A stretch of DNA of 64,000 nt, taken from NCBI RefSeq assembly GCF_016907255.1, contig NZ_JAFBBQ010000001.1:1178001-1242000 (forward strand), written 5' to 3'. Position 1 is the stretch's first letter, and every line of letters begins with the position of its first letter. This DNA comes from Microbacterium keratanolyticum. GTDB lineage: Bacteria > Actinomycetota > Actinomycetes > Actinomycetales > Microbacteriaceae. Of this stretch, positions 61,762 to 64,000 are shown in pieces. The notes beneath the pieces are model-generated. The model did no database searches. It was given only the letters and a program-made list of their open reading frames with translations, and was not told where the DNA came from. Made by a program: the position numbers and the translations under genes.

Positions 61762-62730
61762 ATGGTCACCGTGACCGCACCAGCAGCACCCGAGAAGAAG
61801 GCACGCCCGCCGGTCGCCCGTCCCCGTCGCGGCGTAGGCTCGCGACGTGAGGCGTGGACCGGATGGTTCTTCATGGCCCCCTTCGCGATTCTGTTCGCGA
61901 TCGTCTTCCTCGTGCCGATCGGCGTCTCGGTGAAGTCCGCATTCTTCGCCCAGGTCGCCACCGGCGGCGGCCTCTACGGCGGCGGGGAACTGGCCGACAC
62001 CTTCGTGGGCTTCGACAACTTCGCCGCAGCCATCGCCAATCCTGCCTTCTGGGTCGGAATGGGTCGGGTGGTGCTCTACGCGGGCATCCAGATCCCGGTG
62101 ATGATCCTCGCGGCCCTGGCCCTCGCCCTGCTGCTGGACTCGTTCATCGTGCGCCGCCCTGGCCTCTTCCGACTCTCGTTCTTCCTCCCGTACGCCGTGC
62201 CCGGCGTGATCGCCGCGATGATGTGGCTGTACATCTACACGCCGGAGGTCTCGCCGATCCTGCCGTTCCTCCCCGAGGGCACCGACTTCATGTCGCCACA
62301 GACGATTCTGATGTCGATGGCCAACATGACCACGTGGACGTACACGGGCTACAACATGCTGATCTTCCTGGCCGCGCTCCAGGCCATTCCTCGCGACCTC
62401 TACGAAGCGGCGCGGCTCGACGGAGCATCCGGATTCCAGATCTCCATGCGGATCAAGGTGCCGATGGTGCGCGGGGCAGCACTCCTGGCCGTGCTGCTGT
62501 CGATCATCGGAACGATCCAGCTGTTCAACGAGCCCGTCATCATGGAGGCCCAGAACACCTGGATGGGCAAGGACTTCACGCCGATGATGCTCACGTACAA
62601 CTCGATGATGGGTGAGCTGACGCCCTCCGGCAGCGGCCCGGCCTCGGCCTACTCGCTGCTCATGGCGCTGATCGCCGGCGTCCTCGCCATCGTCTATGCA
62701 CTGCTGCAGCGCCGTAAGGGAGACGCATGA
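61762..62730 (+). CDS. Sugar ABC transporter permease (MalF type)
   Basis: A 322-residue permease with six helices, a Pro/Arg-rich cytosolic N-terminus and the EAA loop DLYEAARLDGASGFQISMRIKVPMVRG. AGGAGGAA precedes the ATG. Overlaps the next permease by 4 bp. Confidence 0.9.
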   Translation: MVTVTAPAAPEKKARPPVARPRRGVGSRREAWTGWFFMAPFAILFAIVFLVPIGVSVKSAFFAQVATGGGLYGGGELADTFVGFDNFAAAIANPAFWVGMGRVVLYAGIQIPVMILAALALALLLDSFIVRRPGLFRLSFFLPYAVPGVIAAMMWLYIYTPEVSPILPFLPEGTDFMSPQTILMSMANMTTWTYTGYNMLIFLAALQAIPRDLYEAARLDGASGFQISMRIKVPMVRGAALLAVLLSIIGTIQLFNEPVIMEAQNTWMGKDFTPMMLTYNSMMGELTPSGSGPASAYSLLMALIAGVLAIVYALLQRRKGDA

Positions 62731-63659
62731 GCACCACAGTCCTGATCACCGTTCCCGAGAAGGTACGCGCATCGCAGCGCAGACGCCGCGTGCAGGGGTC
62801 GGCTCCCGATGCACCACCACCCTCGATCGCACCGAGCCCCCTGGCGAAGGCGTTCGGCTATGTCGCGCTGATCGTCGCGACGTTGTACTTCCTCGTACCC
62901 GTGTACTGGCTGCTCGTCGCATCATCCAAGAACAATCGCGACCTCACCTCGACGTTCGGCTTCTGGTTCGCCGAATGGAACATGGGCACCAACTACGACA
63001 GCCTGATAGGCTGGACCCAGGGCCTGTTCTGGCGCTGGGTGGGAAACTCGGTCTTCTACTCTGTTTCTGCGGGCGTCATCGGCACGCTGTTCGCGGTGAT
63101 GGCCGGATACGCGATCGCCAAGTTCGCATTCCCCGGCAAGAAGCTCGCCGTCGGCGTCATCATGGCCGGCCTGCTCATGCCGGTGGCGCTGCTCACGGTG
63201 CCGCTGTACATCGAGTTCCACGCACTGGGGCTCGTGAACACCGTGTGGGCGATCATCATCCCCTCCGCCGTGTCCCCGTTCGGAGTGTTTCTCGGAATGG
63301 TGTTTGCGCAATCATCAGTGCCGACCGAGCTGCTCGAGGCGGCCCGGATCGACGGCGCCGGCGAGGTGCGCATCTTCTTCACCATCGTGTTGCGCCTCCT
63401 CAGCCCCGCGATGGTCACGATCTTCCTGTTCATCTTCGTCGCGACGTGGAACAACTTCCTCCTGCCGCTCATGATGATCTCCAGTCAGGACCTCAAGCCC
63501 GTCACGCTGGGCCTGTACGGCATGATGAGCTACTTCTCACCGGACAAGGGCGCGGTGATGCTCGGCTCGCTGCTCGGCGTCATCCCGCTGATCGTGCTCT
63601 TCTTCACGCTGCAGCGCTACTGGCGCTCTGGCCTCGCCGCGGGAGCAGTGAAGGGCTAG
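62727..63659 (+). CDS. Sugar ABC transporter permease (MalG type)
   Basis: A 310-residue permease with six helices and EAA loop ELLEAARIDGAGEVRIFFTIVLRLLSPAM. The N-terminus (TTVLITVPEKVRASQRRRRV) resembles that of CebG. No ATPase follows, so a shared MsiK-like ATPase is needed. Ends 17 nt before palindrome B2. Confidence 0.9.
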   Translation: MSTTVLITVPEKVRASQRRRRVQGSAPDAPPPSIAPSPLAKAFGYVALIVATLYFLVPVYWLLVASSKNNRDLTSTFGFWFAEWNMGTNYDSLIGWTQGLFWRWVGNSVFYSVSAGVIGTLFAVMAGYAIAKFAFPGKKLAVGVIMAGLLMPVALLTVPLYIEFHALGLVNTVWAIIIPSAVSPFGVFLGMVFAQSSVPTELLEAARIDGAGEVRIFFTIVLRLLSPAMVTIFLFIFVATWNNFLLPLMMISSQDLKPVTLGLYGMMSYFSPDKGAVMLGSLLGVIPLIVLFFTLQRYWRSGLAAGAVKG

Positions 63660-63675
63660 CCCGACCAGCCCCCTG

Positions 63676-63748
63676 CACGAGAAACCACATTCCGTACGAG
63701 AAACCACGCCACCCGTGGTGTCTCACGCGAAATGTGGTTTCTCGCGTG
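63676..63748. repeat. Four-arm palindrome family B, copy 2
   Basis: Outer arms CGAGAAACCACATT (63678-63691) and AATGTGGTTTCTCG (63731-63744) pair perfectly. Inner arms GAGAAACCACG (63698-63708) and CGTGGTGTCTC (63714-63724) pair with one mismatch. Same order of arms as copy 1. It overlaps the 3' end of the minus-strand gene ending at 63723. Confidence 0.85.
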
Positions 63749-64000
63749 GGCGACGGGCGAGCGACGCCAGAAACGCAGCCTGACGCGGACGCACCGGACG
63801 CAGACCCGCCCCGCGCAGCGCCCGCACGAGAGGCTCGACGCGCCACGCATCTGCGAGCTCCCACCGCGCAAACGGATGCCCGTTCCTTCGCAGACGATCT
63901 TCGCGGTGCTTCTCTTTCGCCAGCCGCCGCGCTGCTTCTGCGGGGTCGGCAAGCACGTACTTCTGCCAGCCGTCAGCCTCGCCGATCGCACGACACGACG
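63723..64000 (-). CDS. DUF559-like endonuclease-fold protein, C-terminal part only
   Basis: The window holds the last 90 or so codons; the start is outside. The segment GEADGWQKYVLADPAEAARRLAKEKHREDRLRRNGHPFARWELAD (read in pieces) fits the restriction-endonuclease-like core (E-x-DG-x-x-KY and the E-x-x-R-x-x-R-L helix) of DUF559 proteins, often annotated with AbiEi-type antitoxin domains in actinobacteria. The last codons (REKPHFA) and the stop are encoded by palindrome B2. Role unknown. Confidence 0.65.
   Translation of the reverse strand, partial: SCRAIGEADGWQKYVLADPAEAARRLAKEKHREDRLRRNGHPFARWELADAWRVEPLVRALRGAGLRPVRPRQAAFLASLARRPREKPHFA

Overview
This is a 64 kb piece of chromosome from a high-GC Gram-positive actinobacterium. 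It most resembles a Microbacterium or another Microbacteriaceae. The reasons are the strong G/C third-position bias, the very frequent word GGATGC/GCATCC, many genes that start directly behind a TANNNT -10 box (leaderless style), and the gene families present. No rRNA, tRNA, CRISPR array, phage or insertion sequence was seen. The window is ordinary core plus metabolic chromosome, dense with transport systems.

Layout. 0-4.1 kb: a small membrane protein, a sterol-carrier-like protein and a glycine betaine ABC transporter. 4.4-7.5 kb: a LOG-family protein, a NUDIX CoA pyrophosphatase and purD. 7.5-15.2 kb: a metal P-type ATPase with an APC permease, an MFS drug exporter, purC, and a CoA-disulfide-reductase/rhodanese fusion behind a CsoR/CstR-type operator. 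15.4-20.8 kb: a uracil-type permease, a two-domain VOC protein, the 5-oxoprolinase genes pxpA and pxpBC, and a small membrane protein. 20.8-28.2 kb: a six-gene operon (ribose-type ABC transporter, ROK kinase, phosphotriesterase-like Php, YhfX-like PLP enzyme) with a divergent ROK regulator. Its substrate is unknown and it is the most interesting metabolic locus. 28.2-34.1 kb: cellobiose operon cebE-cebF-cebG-bglC-cebR with two perfect CebR boxes.

34.2-38.3 kb: apt, a BCCT transporter, purS-purQ and a DUF1761 protein. 38.5-41.3 kb: a GH13 alpha-glucosidase and its LacI-type repressor, with the operator embedded in a leaderless promoter. 41.3-44.0 kb: a flavin reductase, an M20 amidohydrolase and a small alarmone synthetase. 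44.0-45.0 kb: an Erm-type 23S rRNA methyltransferase behind a leader peptide and hairpins. 45.2-53.1 kb: kdpFABCDE, with an extra 46-residue membrane ORF at its head. 53.1-59.3 kb: a fatty acid desaturase and a five-gene siderophore-iron operon behind DtxR/IdeR-like boxes. 59.4-64 kb: a cold-shock protein with a long leader, a second sugar ABC importer without an ATPase, and the C-terminus of a DUF559-like endonuclease-fold protein at the edge.

Two families of dispersed palindromes stand out. Family A (three copies) is a single 18-bp stem. Family B (two copies) has a four-arm GAGAAACCAC/GTGGTTTCTC architecture. One copy of each supplies the last codons of a neighbouring gene. Several operons carry hairpins between the solute-binding gene and the permease gene.
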